Shown here piece after piece: positions 1-8,370 of a DNA stretch of 23,996 nt. Under the pieces are notes generated by a model. It was not told where the DNA came from. It saw only the letters and a program-made list of their open reading frames with translations, and searched no databases. This DNA comes from CAZVWV01 sp964631745 (lineage in GTDB: Bacteria; Bdellovibrionota_C; UBA2361; JBGSMV01). Both the position numbers and the translations under genes were made by a program. The stretch covers positions 1 to 23,996 of the forward strand of contig CAZVWV010000045.1 of assembly GCA_964631745.1 (NCBI GenBank), given 5' to 3'. Numbering within the stretch: the first letter of the stretch is position 1; each line of letters starts with the position of its first letter.

Positions 1-1
1 A

Positions 2-97
2 AACGCGGCGGTTGCCGCGGTGTATCTAGCGCTACGCTTTTGCGTGGATTTCATTCCCCGTGGGCTGCGTTTAGCCCCTAATGCGCGCCAAAACTAA
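2..97 (+). CDS. Possible C-terminal end of a gene entering from the left edge (partial)
   Basis: Frame 2 is open from the window edge for 31 codons and ends in TAA at 95-97. The residues read as a hydrophobic, alanine-rich helix followed by a basic tail (NAAVAAVYLALRF, then PRGLRLAPNARQN). That could be the end of a membrane or enzyme protein. The fragment is too short to assign to a family, and an open frame of this length can occur by chance. Confidence 0.3.
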   Translation, partial: NAAVAAVYLALRFCVDFIPRGLRLAPNARQN

Positions 98-228
98 ATC
101 AATTGCCAGAACTTTTGCGAGAAATTATCTGCGGCGGGGGCTGCGGTGGCGAAACGGCTTGGGGTTGCGCATTGTCTCTGAGAAAAAATTTATGTAAATC
201 CATTTGTGCGGAAATTTTTTTGTGGATC

Positions 229-257
229 TGGAAAGTTACTACTAAAGCGAGTACTCT
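229..257 (+). promoter_or_regulatory. Candidate promoter for the DUF971 gene, with almost no leader
   Basis: TGGAAA (229-234), a 17-base spacer and TACTCT (252-257) precede the ATG at 264 by only 6 bases. No purine-rich Shine-Dalgarno is visible. If this promoter is used, the transcript would begin at or next to the start codon. The rest of 98-228 is T/G-rich and shows nothing else I can support. Confidence 0.35.
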
Positions 258-263
258 CTCGAC

Positions 264-620
264 ATGAGTGTCGATTGTACCCCTATCGAGATCAAGCGGC
301 TGGGACCGTCTGGTTTGCAAATTGTTTGGAGTGACGGGCATAGCTCAAACTTCTCAAGCGAATTGCTTAGGCAGAATTGCCCCTGCGCTAGTTGCCGCGA
401 GCAGCGTGGTGAAGGTTCCCATTCGGCACCCATCGCGCCGGTGAAACCGAAAGCTTCCAGCTTAAGAATTGTGCAGAGCTCTTTGGCGGAAGAGCTGAAA
501 CTTGAGCGCATTTGGGCGGTCGGCAATTATGCGCTTGGGATGCGTTGGGGCGACGGACATGATGTGGGTATTTGGACCTTTGATATCCTTCGCGCGTTAG
601 AAGCTACTGCTTCAAAATAG
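264..620 (+). CDS. DUF971 domain protein (gamma-butyrobetaine hydroxylase-like N-terminal domain)
   Basis: This 118-residue single-domain protein matches the DUF971 pattern. It has an N-terminal strand pair (IEIKRLGPSGLQIVWSDG), then LRQNCPCASCREQ with Cys39, Cys41 and Cys44, and finally WAVGNYALGMRWGDGHDVGIWTFDIL. The family also occurs as the N-terminal domain of gamma-butyrobetaine hydroxylase and fused to Mrp/ApbC-type P-loop ATPases in the plant protein HCF101. A role linked to Fe-S or metal handling is therefore often suspected but is not shown here. The gene stands alone on the plus strand and converges on accA. The ATG at 264 has no Shine-Dalgarno. Family assignment is fairly sure; the function is unknown. 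Confidence 0.85.
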   Translation: MSVDCTPIEIKRLGPSGLQIVWSDGHSSNFSSELLRQNCPCASCREQRGEGSHSAPIAPVKPKASSLRIVQSSLAEELKLERIWAVGNYALGMRWGDGHDVGIWTFDILRALEATASK

Positions 621-685
621 ATAAATGCGGAAGCCCTAGCTGTACTTATCTTTTGGGCTTTAGTTCTTGGGCCTAATTTTCGAGC

Positions 686-1678
686 CTAGTTTTCTGTGTA
701 CGGTCCCAGCGCGCGAAACTTCTTATAGCGAGTGTTTACTAACTCCTCTACGGAAAGCTTGGCGAGCTGCTCCAAATTCTTCTTCAGCACCCCAGCCAAT
801 ATTTCGGCGGCTTCTCGATGATTACCATGTGCGCCGCCTGAGGGCTCCGGCACGATCTCATCTATCACTTTCATGCGCTTTAGATCTTGGGCAGTAACTT
901 GCAGTAGCTCAGCAGCCAGCGCGGCCTGAGAAGCGGGAGCTTCCCCGCGATCGCCGTGCCACAAGATTGAGGCACAGCCCTCCGGTGTTATCACCGAATA
1001 GCAGGCGTTTTCTAACATCAAAATTCGATCACTAACTCCAAGGGCCAATGCCCCCCCGCTGCCGCCTTCTCCGATCACCACGCTTATGACCGGCACGGTT
1101 AATTCCGAAAGTTCTGATAGGTTACGCGCAATCGCCTCTGCTTGTCCGCGCTCCTCAGCCTCTAATCCAGGGAAGGCGCCTTGGGTATCGATTAACGTGA
1201 TTACGGGAAGTGCGAATTTCTCCGCTAAGCGAAAAAGTCGCAAAGCTTTGCGGTAGCCCTCGGGATTTGGCATTCCGAAGTTGCGTTTAAGTCGATCTGA
1301 CGTAGTGCGGCCGCGCTGGTGTCCGATCACCATCACGGGCATGCCGCCTAACTTGGCTGTTCCGCCGACAATGGCCGGGTCATCACGAAAAAGTCTATCG
1401 CCATGCAGCTCGACGAAATTTGTCAGCATGTACTGAATGTAATCCAACGTAAAAGGCCGATCGAAATGGCGCGAGAGCTGCACGCGCTGATACGGCGTTA
1501 GGCGTCCGTAAATCTCTTTGCGAAGCTTGATCACTTTGTGTTCAAGTTTGGCAAAGTCTCCCTGCCTAGTTAAATCTCCGCCCGCGATTTGGTCCTTCAG
1601 CTTGGAGAGTTCAAACTCCAACTCGACCAGCTGCTTTTCGAATTCTAATGGATGTTCAATCATATAGGGCCTGATCAT
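686..1678 (-). CDS. accA: Acetyl-CoA carboxylase carboxyltransferase subunit alpha
   Basis: AccA is one half of the carboxyltransferase that moves the carboxyl group from biotin on AccB to acetyl-CoA. The product is malonyl-CoA, the first committed step of fatty-acid synthesis in the cytoplasm. At 330 residues it is close to the E. coli length of about 319. It carries the family signatures FGMPNPEGYRKALRL, DTQGAFPGLEAEERGQ, the oxyanion-hole stretch VVIGEGGSGGALALG, and TPEGCASILW. It is the last gene of the six-gene operon, 8 bases after miaA. The ATG at 1678 has little Shine-Dalgarno. An in-frame ATG at 1663 has AGG six bases upstream and would give MIEHPLEFEKQL, closer to the usual AccA N-terminus, so the start may be 1663. 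AccD, AccB and AccC are not in the window. Confidence 0.97.
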   Translation of the reverse strand: MIRPYMIEHPLEFEKQLVELEFELSKLKDQIAGGDLTRQGDFAKLEHKVIKLRKEIYGRLTPYQRVQLSRHFDRPFTLDYIQYMLTNFVELHGDRLFRDDPAIVGGTAKLGGMPVMVIGHQRGRTTSDRLKRNFGMPNPEGYRKALRLFRLAEKFALPVITLIDTQGAFPGLEAEERGQAEAIARNLSELSELTVPVISVVIGEGGSGGALALGVSDRILMLENACYSVITPEGCASILWHGDRGEAPASQAALAAELLQVTAQDLKRMKVIDEIVPEPSGGAHGNHREAAEILAGVLKKNLEQLAKLSVEELVNTRYKKFRALGPYTEN

Positions 1679-1686
1679 ACACGCTT

Positions 1687-2739
1687 TTAGGAGTTCTGCT
1701 CAAGCTCCCCTAAAACGCGCTCAGCATCGATATACCAGACTTCTGTAAAGGATTGGCGCTGCGCTGTAAATTGACGCACCTTATTAATTAGTTCGGAGAA
1801 TCCCAGTTCCAGGACTTCAAATTTTTTGGGCGCCTTATTCTCTTGAACAATGTTCTCAGTTATGGGTTGCACAGTCCAACCGCGCTTATGGGGTTCGTTG
1901 CGCCAGAAAGTCATCTGGCGTTTCGCAAAATTTCTGGTGCGTTGGGAGAGCTCTGAAAGCAGCGCTTCCTCTGAAAGCTCTCCACTGAGAAAAGCGCAAG
2001 CTTGGGCATACCCTAGGCTCTTTAGTGCGGGTGCTTCCTTGCCGTACTTGCTTGCGATTGCGCGTGCTTCCTCTACGAGGCCCAGCTTTAGCATCGCCTG
2101 ACTGCGTAAATTTATTCTGGCGTAAAGCTTAGCGCGCTCCCAGATCGGTACAATAATCAGAGCTTGGTGCTGGGGCTGGGCGAAACCGTGATCGGCTAAG
2201 GTCTTGGACGCTGCCTGCTGATGCAAAGTGGCAGATTCCAGCGCACGAATGATGCGCATACGATCGTTGACGTGCAGCTTTTGGGCGGATTTCGGATCAC
2301 ATTCTTCAAGTCTCTGCATCAATGCAGCCCCATCAAGCTGCTCTAACTGGGCGCGCAAGGTTTTATCCCCCTTAGGAAGCGCTGCTAATCCTTGCAACAG
2401 ACAGGTGATGTACAAACTACTTCCGCCCACAAAGATCGGGCGAGTGTGCCTGCTTTCTAACTCCGGCAGCAACGCCACAACCCAGGCGAGGTAATCAGAA
2501 ACAGTTGACTGCTGACATGGCTCTACCATGTCAAGTAGGTGATGCCGAACGTTCTCGCGTTCTTGGGTACTGGCTTTGGCGGAACCGATATCTAGCCCCT
2601 TATAAATTTGGACCGAATCAATATTTACTATCTCGTGGCTCAGAGCTTGCGCCAATTCTAACGCCAGACGACTCTTGCCGGAAGCCGTCGGTCCCGACAC
2701 GATTATGAACGGCAAGGCAGTCTCTGTCGTCTCTGTCAT
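1687..2739 (-). CDS. miaA: tRNA dimethylallyltransferase
   Basis: MiaA transfers a dimethylallyl group to N6 of A37 in tRNAs that read codons beginning with U. The P-loop GPTASGKS is at residues 16-23. It is followed by the family stretch DSVQIYKGLDIGSAKAS, which includes the catalytic Asp, then FVGGSSLYITCLLQG, and RTRNFAKRQMTFWRNE at the tRNA-binding end. The 350-residue length is slightly above the common 300-320, with a C-terminal extension of roughly 50 residues that I do not recognise. AAGGA lies just upstream of the ATG. The gene starts 19 bases after the mutL stop. mutL-miaA adjacency is common in Proteobacteria, which supports both calls. Confidence 0.97.
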   Translation of the reverse strand: MTETTETALPFIIVSGPTASGKSRLALELAQALSHEIVNIDSVQIYKGLDIGSAKASTQERENVRHHLLDMVEPCQQSTVSDYLAWVVALLPELESRHTRPIFVGGSSLYITCLLQGLAALPKGDKTLRAQLEQLDGAALMQRLEECDPKSAQKLHVNDRMRIIRALESATLHQQAASKTLADHGFAQPQHQALIIVPIWERAKLYARINLRSQAMLKLGLVEEARAIASKYGKEAPALKSLGYAQACAFLSGELSEEALLSELSQRTRNFAKRQMTFWRNEPHKRGWTVQPITENIVQENKAPKKFEVLELGFSELINKVRQFTAQRQSFTEVWYIDAERVLGELEQNS

Positions 2740-2758
2740 AAGTCCTTATCCAGGGAAC

Positions 2759-4504
2759 TTAGTGATCCCGTCCGAACCAACTCTCTATCTGTTCCCGCGT
2801 AAGGCTCACGATCACAGGACGCCCATGCGGGCAGGCCGCGCTAAATTCGGTGCGGTCTAGCTCGCTAAAAAGAGCGTAAACGTCTTCCCTCGATAATTTG
2901 TCACCAGAGCGAATGCTGGCGTGACAAGCCAAGCGCGCTGCGATCTGATCGACCAACTCGTTTATCCTGGCTGACATCAGATCGTTAAAATCAAGTTGCC
3001 CCAACTCGCTAAAAAGAACTCTCAAATCTAATGTGTTAAGGCGCGTGGGGGTGGCGCTAACTTCCAATTTGTCTTCAGTCAGCACTTCGAATTCAAACCC
3101 GAACTCCTCGAGTGTTTTAGAGTGCACGCGTAAATTCTCCACTTGCAAACGATCTAACTCAAAAAGCAACGGTATAAGAAGTTTCTGCGAGTCGCTAGAT
3201 TTCGCCAAAAAACGTGACCTAAACAGGTTGAAATTATACCGCTCATGCGCTGCATGCATATCTACTACATATACAAGTCCCTCAAGTTCGCAAATCAGAA
3301 AGCAGTCCAAAGCCTGGCCTAAGTACCGCAGCTCCGAAAATTTAAAAGGCTTGGTTTCCCGCGCTTCTGAGACGACAACAGCGCGATCTGGAGCGCACCG
3401 CTCGGAGATCGCTGATTCATTGACGCCCAAGGATCCGAATCCAAAAGTAGGCTGCTGATAACCGGAGCTGGTCGGTGTCGACGCGTTAACTCCTGCAAAG
3501 CCCGTGGGCGCAGAAAACGAAACCGGATGCTTAAACTCCTGCACCGCATGTTTAAGCACCTGATATACCCCAGAGAAGACAGCTTGCGATGAAGTGAAGC
3601 GCACTTCGGATTTTTGAGGATGCACGTTCACATCCACGAATTGAGGCATAAGCTCTATGCTAATGGCGCCAAGCGGAGTCTCCCGTTCCTTCAATGTAGA
3701 ATCGAAGCCTTGCTTCACGGCTCTTAGTATCATTTTATCAGTCACTAGCCGGCCATTAACAAAGATAACCAAAGAGCCCCCGTCGAAGGCAGCCAGCTCC
3801 GGATGACACACTAACCCGCTAATACGCATGGGGCCTATGGACTGGTCGAATGTGACCGAGTTCCCTTTGAATACACTCTGCAAACGTTCAATAAAATTCT
3901 GCCGGGGTGGCAAGTGCACCAGTTCTTTTTCTTCATTGAAAAGTCTATAGCGAACATTCGGACGAATTAAAGCGGAACGCTGCACCCATTCCCGGATTTT
4001 TAGTTCATCGTTTTTAGCGCTTTTCAAAAATTTCTTTCGTGCAGGAGTATTGTAAAAGAGATTGCGCACCTGAAAGATACTTCCCGTTTGCATGCTAACC
4101 GAGGAGCGCCACTTAATCTGACCCGCTTCTAAGGCGAGCTCTGTTCCTAGTTCCGTTGCTTCAGACTTAGTACGCAGGTTAACACTTGAAACCGAAGCGA
4201 TTGAAGGCAGCGCCTCGCCTCGAAATCCCAGCGATCTAATTCCAACTAGCTCTTCAGCGGAACTAATTTTCGAAGTGGCATGCCGTTCGAACGCCATCAC
4301 CGCATCATCCGAATCCATACCGCTGCCATTATCGCTGACCTCAACCAATAACTGACCACCCTGCTCTATTCTGACGGTAACGTCAGTAGCACCGGCATCA
4401 ATGGCGTTATCCACAAGCTCGCGCACCACGGCAGCGGGACGATCAACTACCTCGCCCGCTGATATCTGGTTAATTACGTGGTTATCTAACTTTACAACTC
4501 GCAT
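2759..4504 (-). CDS. mutL: DNA mismatch repair protein MutL
   Basis: MutL couples mismatch recognition by MutS to downstream repair. The N-terminal GHKL ATPase is intact, with ISAGEVVDRP, Glu29 and Asn33 (ELVDNAIDAG), DNGSGM at 58-63, RHATSKI, LGFRGEALPSIAS and VDVNVHPQKSEVRF. A low-complexity linker (about 330-385) leads to the C-terminal dimerisation domain. That domain ends with ACHASIRSGD, CPHGRP and a terminal WFGRD. An endonuclease-type motif is present but altered: DMHAAHERYNFN at 415-426 in place of DQHA(x)2E(x)4E. Middle gene of the operon, 12 bases after the htrA-like gene. Length (581) is within the family range. MutS is not in the window. Confidence 0.97.
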   Translation of the reverse strand: MRVVKLDNHVINQISAGEVVDRPAAVVRELVDNAIDAGATDVTVRIEQGGQLLVEVSDNGSGMDSDDAVMAFERHATSKISSAEELVGIRSLGFRGEALPSIASVSSVNLRTKSEATELGTELALEAGQIKWRSSVSMQTGSIFQVRNLFYNTPARKKFLKSAKNDELKIREWVQRSALIRPNVRYRLFNEEKELVHLPPRQNFIERLQSVFKGNSVTFDQSIGPMRISGLVCHPELAAFDGGSLVIFVNGRLVTDKMILRAVKQGFDSTLKERETPLGAISIELMPQFVDVNVHPQKSEVRFTSSQAVFSGVYQVLKHAVQEFKHPVSFSAPTGFAGVNASTPTSSGYQQPTFGFGSLGVNESAISERCAPDRAVVVSEARETKPFKFSELRYLGQALDCFLICELEGLVYVVDMHAAHERYNFNLFRSRFLAKSSDSQKLLIPLLFELDRLQVENLRVHSKTLEEFGFEFEVLTEDKLEVSATPTRLNTLDLRVLFSELGQLDFNDLMSARINELVDQIAARLACHASIRSGDKLSREDVYALFSELDRTEFSAACPHGRPVIVSLTREQIESWFGRDH

Positions 4505-4516
4505 CTTCAGGGCACA

Positions 4517-5635
4517 TCATCGCAAAGCTGGCTTTATTGAGACTTCACGCTCTTGATCGGGGCTACCTCCGCGCCGAAATGTAAACACTAGCGCCTTTGA
4601 GGCATCACTCTGGGCTATTAATTCCTCAACCTCCTGACGATTTTGAACACGCTGCCCGTTTACTTTGTATACTAAGTCGGCTCGTTCGACGTCTTGCACG
4701 TAGCCCTTCAAGAAAACGGTATCAACCGCGCGCTCAATCGGCTGAATACCGGCAAGCGCCGCCGGCCCTCCCTCTATGATCCTACGCACCATCGGGCCAT
4801 GACTGACAGTATCAACCAAAACCCAACCCATATCCGGACGCAGCACCTTTCCGGTTGCAATCAATTCCGGCAACACGCGCGCGATCGAATTAATCGGGAC
4901 CGCAAAGCCAATACCTGCCGAATCTCCGGACTGGCTTAAGATTGCGGTATTTACACCAATCAGACGTCCTTCCATATCAAGCAAAGGCCCACCAGAATTA
5001 CCTGGATTTATGGCAGCGTCGGTCTGAATTAATCCTTTCATCAAGCTGCCACTGGCCGATCGTACCGTACGATTCAAGCTGGATATGATCCCCTCTGTTA
5101 AGGTTCGGTCTAACCCGAAGGGATTTCCAATCGCCAGCACCTGTTGCCCTACCTCAAGCCGCGAGGAATCCGCAAATTTCAAGCTGGTCAACTTGGCTGG
5201 AGGATTTTTCAGTTGCAGCACCGCGATATCATACTCCTGATCATATCCAACCAAACGAGCCTTATAGTTTTGTCCGTTCGCCAACATGATAGTAATCTGT
5301 TCACTGCGGGTGGCGTCTTGAATCACATGAAGATTGGTAAGGACTATGCCCTTGGTGTCATCGATAATTATTCCTGATCCGGATCCCTCTTTGGGTTTAA
5401 CTTCCATGAAAAAGTCGAATGGATCGATGGTCAAGGTGATAGTGGTAATAAACACCACGGCTTCATTAGTGCTGCGGTAAACCTGGATAGTGCGCTGCTC
5501 CTCGTCGCTGCGAGTAGCCTGAGAGATCTCCGAGCCAGCCAGGGCGCGCCCATCACTGCTCATAAAATCCCGTGCCAAACTAAAGATCAGCGCCAACACT
5601 ACGAACAAGCTTAAGCTAATACTCTTACGAATCAT
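4517..5635 (-). CDS. HtrA/DegP-type trypsin-like serine protease with one PDZ domain
   Basis: This is a periplasmic protein quality-control protease. A short basic N-terminus and hydrophobic stretch (residues about 4-20) form a signal peptide or signal anchor. The chymotrypsin-like domain has the catalytic triad His103 (LTNLHVIQD), Asp136 (YDQEYDIAVL) and Ser214 (NPGNSGGPLLD). One PDZ domain covers about 270-372. DegP usually has two PDZ domains; the single one resembles DegS or the shorter HtrA forms. The gene begins 2 bases after the relA/spoT stop, and its Shine-Dalgarno (AGAGGA) overlaps the end of that gene, so translation is probably coupled. Its place among stringent-response and DNA-repair genes hints at stress linkage, but this is inference. 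Confidence 0.93.
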   Translation of the reverse strand: MIRKSISLSLFVVLALIFSLARDFMSSDGRALAGSEISQATRSDEEQRTIQVYRSTNEAVVFITTITLTIDPFDFFMEVKPKEGSGSGIIIDDTKGIVLTNLHVIQDATRSEQITIMLANGQNYKARLVGYDQEYDIAVLQLKNPPAKLTSLKFADSSRLEVGQQVLAIGNPFGLDRTLTEGIISSLNRTVRSASGSLMKGLIQTDAAINPGNSGGPLLDMEGRLIGVNTAILSQSGDSAGIGFAVPINSIARVLPELIATGKVLRPDMGWVLVDTVSHGPMVRRIIEGGPAALAGIQPIERAVDTVFLKGYVQDVERADLVYKVNGQRVQNRQEVEELIAQSDASKALVFTFRRGGSPDQEREVSIKPALR

Positions 5636-5637
5636 GG

Positions 5638-7842
5638 CTATTCTTCCTCTTCGGGTATTTTCTCCTCGTCCACATTGACCGAACTCGTGATCTGTTTAAT
5701 TCTTTCTACCTTTATCACACCCGCCACCATTTCGATAGCGCGGGTTAGATTTTCAAGTTGGCGCGCATCCTCTATAGTCAGTTCAAAAGCGTTGACGGCC
5801 TTGCCCGCGTCGGTTGTCTTAATTTGCGCACTAATGATATTTGCCCCGTTTTCGGTAATGGCCCGGGAAACGTTGGCGAGTAATCCCATCTGATCCTGGG
5901 AATGCACGGTGAGTTTAACGCGCCTCGGGGCTTTAATATCAGTATCCCAAATCACATCAACCTTACGCAATGGATCCATCTGGAGCGCCTGCGCACAATC
6001 AGCATAATGCACCGTCACACCACGTCCTCGCGTAATGAACCCGACGATACGGTCACCCGGCAGCGGCTCACAACATTTCGCAAAGCGTACAAGAATGTCG
6101 TCGAAACCGCTGACCTTGACGCCAACCTTTTGTCGCGAGGCCTTGGCGGCGCGTTGAAAAATTCGTTCAAGCGGCGATTCTTGCCGTTCTAACTTCTCCT
6201 CTACATTAGTGCCCGCAGGCAACACCTGCGCCAACACTTTTGAGGTCGCAATTTTGCCGTAACCGATCTGAGCGTATAGATCCCCTTCTGTCTTAAGGCC
6301 CAGCTCCTCTGCCGCGCGCAAAAGCTTGCCATCCTTCTCAAGTTTTTTGAGGCTCAATTTCACCTTGCGAAGATCCTTGGATAAGATCTCTATACCCACC
6401 GCCAAAGAACGGGCGCGCTCTTCTGTTTTTAGAAAGGAACGGATGCGCTGTTTGGCTTTACTGGACTGAGCGAATTTGAGCCAATCCTTGCTGGGCACAT
6501 GCCCTTTTGTGGTCAAGATTTCTACTGTGTCCCCATTCTTTAGCTTATGGCTGAGCGGCACAATGCTACCGTTAACACGAGCGCCCGTGGTTAAATTACC
6601 GACGTCAGTATGCACCGCATAAGCAAAATCCACCGGCGTAGAGTTAAAGGGCAAACGCATCAGATCCCCCTTAGGGGTGAAGATGAAAACCTCACGCGGG
6701 AACAGCTCGCTTTTGACAGACTGTATGAACTCATCAGGGTTCTTAAGATATTGCTGAGATTCGACCAGATCTTTGACCCATTTAAGATCATAACCCGGCC
6801 CGACATCGCCTTCCTTATATAGCCAGTGCGCCGCAATACCTTCTTCTGCGACGCGGTCCATATCCGGTGTGCGAAACTGAATTTCAATGCGGTGCCCCTT
6901 GGGCCCAATCACGGTGGTATGCAAAGACTGATACATGTTGGGCTTAGGCATGGCGATGTAATCTTTGAATCGATTCGGAATGGGTTTCCATTTAGAGTGC
7001 ACCACACCCAAACTTTCATAACAGGCGCGCACGGAAGGCACCACCACGCGGAATCCAAGAAGATCATAGACTTCGTCGAACGGCAAACTGTCTTTCTCCA
7101 TCTTCTGCCAGATAGAATAGTAGTGCTTGGCACGCCCCTTACAAGATGCCGATACGCCCGCCTCTTTAAGGGTTTTTAAGATCTCCTTGGTAGTCACCTC
7201 GATATAATCTTCACGTTGCGTGGCAGTTTTATCAAAGTTATCGCGAATTAACTGATACAGCTCTGGACGCAGATGTTGCAAACATAGATCTTCAAGCTCT
7301 GACTTAAGCCATTGGATACCGAGTCGATTCGCTAATGGCGCATAAATCTCCTTAGTCTCGCGGGCGATGCGTCGACGCTTTTCCTCAGAGAGAAAGTTTA
7401 GGGTGCGCATATTGTGCAAACGATCGCACAGTTTAACTAAGATCACGCGGATGTCTTTGGCCATGGCCACTAACATCTTTCTGAAATTTTCGGCCTGTTT
7501 TTCTTCAGCCGAGTCGAACTCTATGCGCGTGAGCTTGGAAACACCTTCAACAATGTCGGCAACCTCTTTGCCGAAGCGCTCTTGGAGCTGCTCGCGATCC
7601 ACCACGCAATCTTCGATTGTGTCATGCAAGAGCGCAGCAGTAACGGAAGGAATGTCCAACTTAAGCTGGCATACAAGCAGCGCCGTTTCCACTAAGTGAT
7701 TTAAGTATGGTTCGCCCGAGGCGCGCACCTGCCCTCGATGCTTTTGGGCCGCGAACTCGTAGGCTTGTTTAACCGGATTGAGGTCAGGGGTGGGGTGATA
7801 TTTTTCAATAGCGTCGCAGATCGCTTCGAGTTGCATGCTCAC
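5638..7842 (-). CDS. Bifunctional (p)ppGpp synthetase/hydrolase, RelA/SpoT (Rel) family
   Basis: Makes and degrades the alarmone (p)ppGpp. Domain order in the 734 residues: HD hydrolase (about 25-200) with His49, His73-Asp74 (LLHDTIEDC) and Asp140 (KLCDRLHNM); synthetase (about 235-345) with Asp260 (YDLLGFR), RFKD at 291-294, NMYQSLHTT and Glu320 (IEIQFRT); TGS (about 387-450); a Cys-rich segment with AKCCEPLPGD; and a C-terminal ACT domain (about 655-720). Both catalytic sites look intact, and RxKD rather than ExDD is the signature of bifunctional Rel/SpoT enzymes. It follows rpoZ by 11 bases, as in many Proteobacteria. The frame opens with GTG at 7842; an ATG two codons later (7836) is an alternative. 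Confidence 0.97.
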   Translation of the reverse strand: MSMQLEAICDAIEKYHPTPDLNPVKQAYEFAAQKHRGQVRASGEPYLNHLVETALLVCQLKLDIPSVTAALLHDTIEDCVVDREQLQERFGKEVADIVEGVSKLTRIEFDSAEEKQAENFRKMLVAMAKDIRVILVKLCDRLHNMRTLNFLSEEKRRRIARETKEIYAPLANRLGIQWLKSELEDLCLQHLRPELYQLIRDNFDKTATQREDYIEVTTKEILKTLKEAGVSASCKGRAKHYYSIWQKMEKDSLPFDEVYDLLGFRVVVPSVRACYESLGVVHSKWKPIPNRFKDYIAMPKPNMYQSLHTTVIGPKGHRIEIQFRTPDMDRVAEEGIAAHWLYKEGDVGPGYDLKWVKDLVESQQYLKNPDEFIQSVKSELFPREVFIFTPKGDLMRLPFNSTPVDFAYAVHTDVGNLTTGARVNGSIVPLSHKLKNGDTVEILTTKGHVPSKDWLKFAQSSKAKQRIRSFLKTEERARSLAVGIEILSKDLRKVKLSLKKLEKDGKLLRAAEELGLKTEGDLYAQIGYGKIATSKVLAQVLPAGTNVEEKLERQESPLERIFQRAAKASRQKVGVKVSGFDDILVRFAKCCEPLPGDRIVGFITRGRGVTVHYADCAQALQMDPLRKVDVIWDTDIKAPRRVKLTVHSQDQMGLLANVSRAITENGANIISAQIKTTDAGKAVNAFELTIEDARQLENLTRAIEMVAGVIKVERIKQITSSVNVDEEKIPEEEE

Positions 7843-7853
7843 TTAGCCAAAGG

Positions 7854-8252
7854 CTAAAAGGCGTTATCGCCGTTTAGTCCACCAGCCGGCTTAACTTCCT
7901 CCTCAGCTTCTCCCGAAGAACCACCTTCGATAGCAGCAGGAGAACTTTCAAGCACAGCCGATAATCCCGCCAATGGATCTACCGGTATGACTTCTGCCGC
8001 GGCAGCTCGGCTCTGAGCCAATCTCTCCTCGGCCAGACGGGCCGCTTCTTTAACTTCATCCTCGGTCATAAAACGCACCTTACCACCAGCGATCTCGCGA
8101 AGCGCCATAACGACCGATTTGTTGTCGTACTCCCGATCCAAAGTGACCTTGGCTCCGTGCAAAATTTGCTTAGTGCGCTTTGAGGCCAATAGGACCAACG
8201 CAAAACGGTTCATTTCCTTGGTGAGACAATCTTCAACTGTAATTCGTGCCAT
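7854..8252 (-). CDS. rpoZ: RNA polymerase omega subunit
   Basis: Omega helps assemble RNA polymerase by clamping the beta-prime subunit, and in Proteobacteria it forms part of a ppGpp site. The family core is at residues 1-70: ARITVEDCLTK, NRFALVLLASKRTKQI and NKSVVMALREIAGGKV. The protein is 132 residues against about 90 in E. coli. The extra C-terminal 60 or so residues are Ala/Glu/Gly-rich and look disordered. It is the first gene of the operon ending in accA, directly before relA/spoT, so the ppGpp enzyme and its polymerase target subunit are made together. AGGG sits four to five bases before the ATG; a candidate -10 (TATTCT) is only 8 bases upstream. Confidence 0.95.
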   Translation of the reverse strand: MARITVEDCLTKEMNRFALVLLASKRTKQILHGAKVTLDREYDNKSVVMALREIAGGKVRFMTEDEVKEAARLAEERLAQSRAAAAEVIPVDPLAGLSAVLESSPAAIEGGSSGEAEEEVKPAGGLNGDNAF

Positions 8253-8260
8253 AGTGCCCT

Positions 8261-8288
8261 AGAATAGCTGAAGTGTATGATTTATCAA
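8261..8288 (-). promoter_or_regulatory. Candidate promoter of the rpoZ-to-accA operon
   Basis: On the minus strand TTGATA (8283-8288), a 16-base spacer and TATTCT (8261-8266) lie 8 bases before the rpoZ ATG. The leader would be almost absent. A second -35-like TTGACT (8314-8319) sits inside a 14-bp palindrome further upstream but lacks a clear -10 at the right distance. Which promoter is used cannot be decided from sequence. Confidence 0.35.
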
Positions 8289-8311
8289 GGGGTCCAGAGC
8301 AAAAACTTTGG

Positions 8312-8325
8312 AAAGTCAAGACTTT
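8312..8325. promoter_or_regulatory. 14-bp palindrome upstream of the rpoZ operon
   Basis: AAAGTCAAGACTTT has 6-bp arms around AA. It lies 24 bp upstream of the candidate rpoZ -35 and downstream of the vapC stop. It may be an operator, or part of the vapC transcript end. There is no T-run after it, so a terminator is unlikely. Confidence 0.3.
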
Positions 8326-8370
8326 AGGGTGGGCAAGCCCTCATAGTTTCGCTCATTTCCCAAGTATCTA

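Noticed and set aside
631..660. AAGCCC / GGGCTT inverted repeat as terminator between the DUF971 gene and accA
   Set aside because: The stem is only 6 bp with an 18-base loop and no U-run, too weak to list.
3033..3458. 141-residue plus-strand frame inside mutL
   Set aside because: Its Ser/Arg/Asn-rich composition is that of an antisense shadow, and mutL is a well-conserved gene there.
6826..7179. 117-residue plus-strand frame inside relA/spoT
   Set aside because: It is antisense to the conserved synthetase domain, with no start signal.
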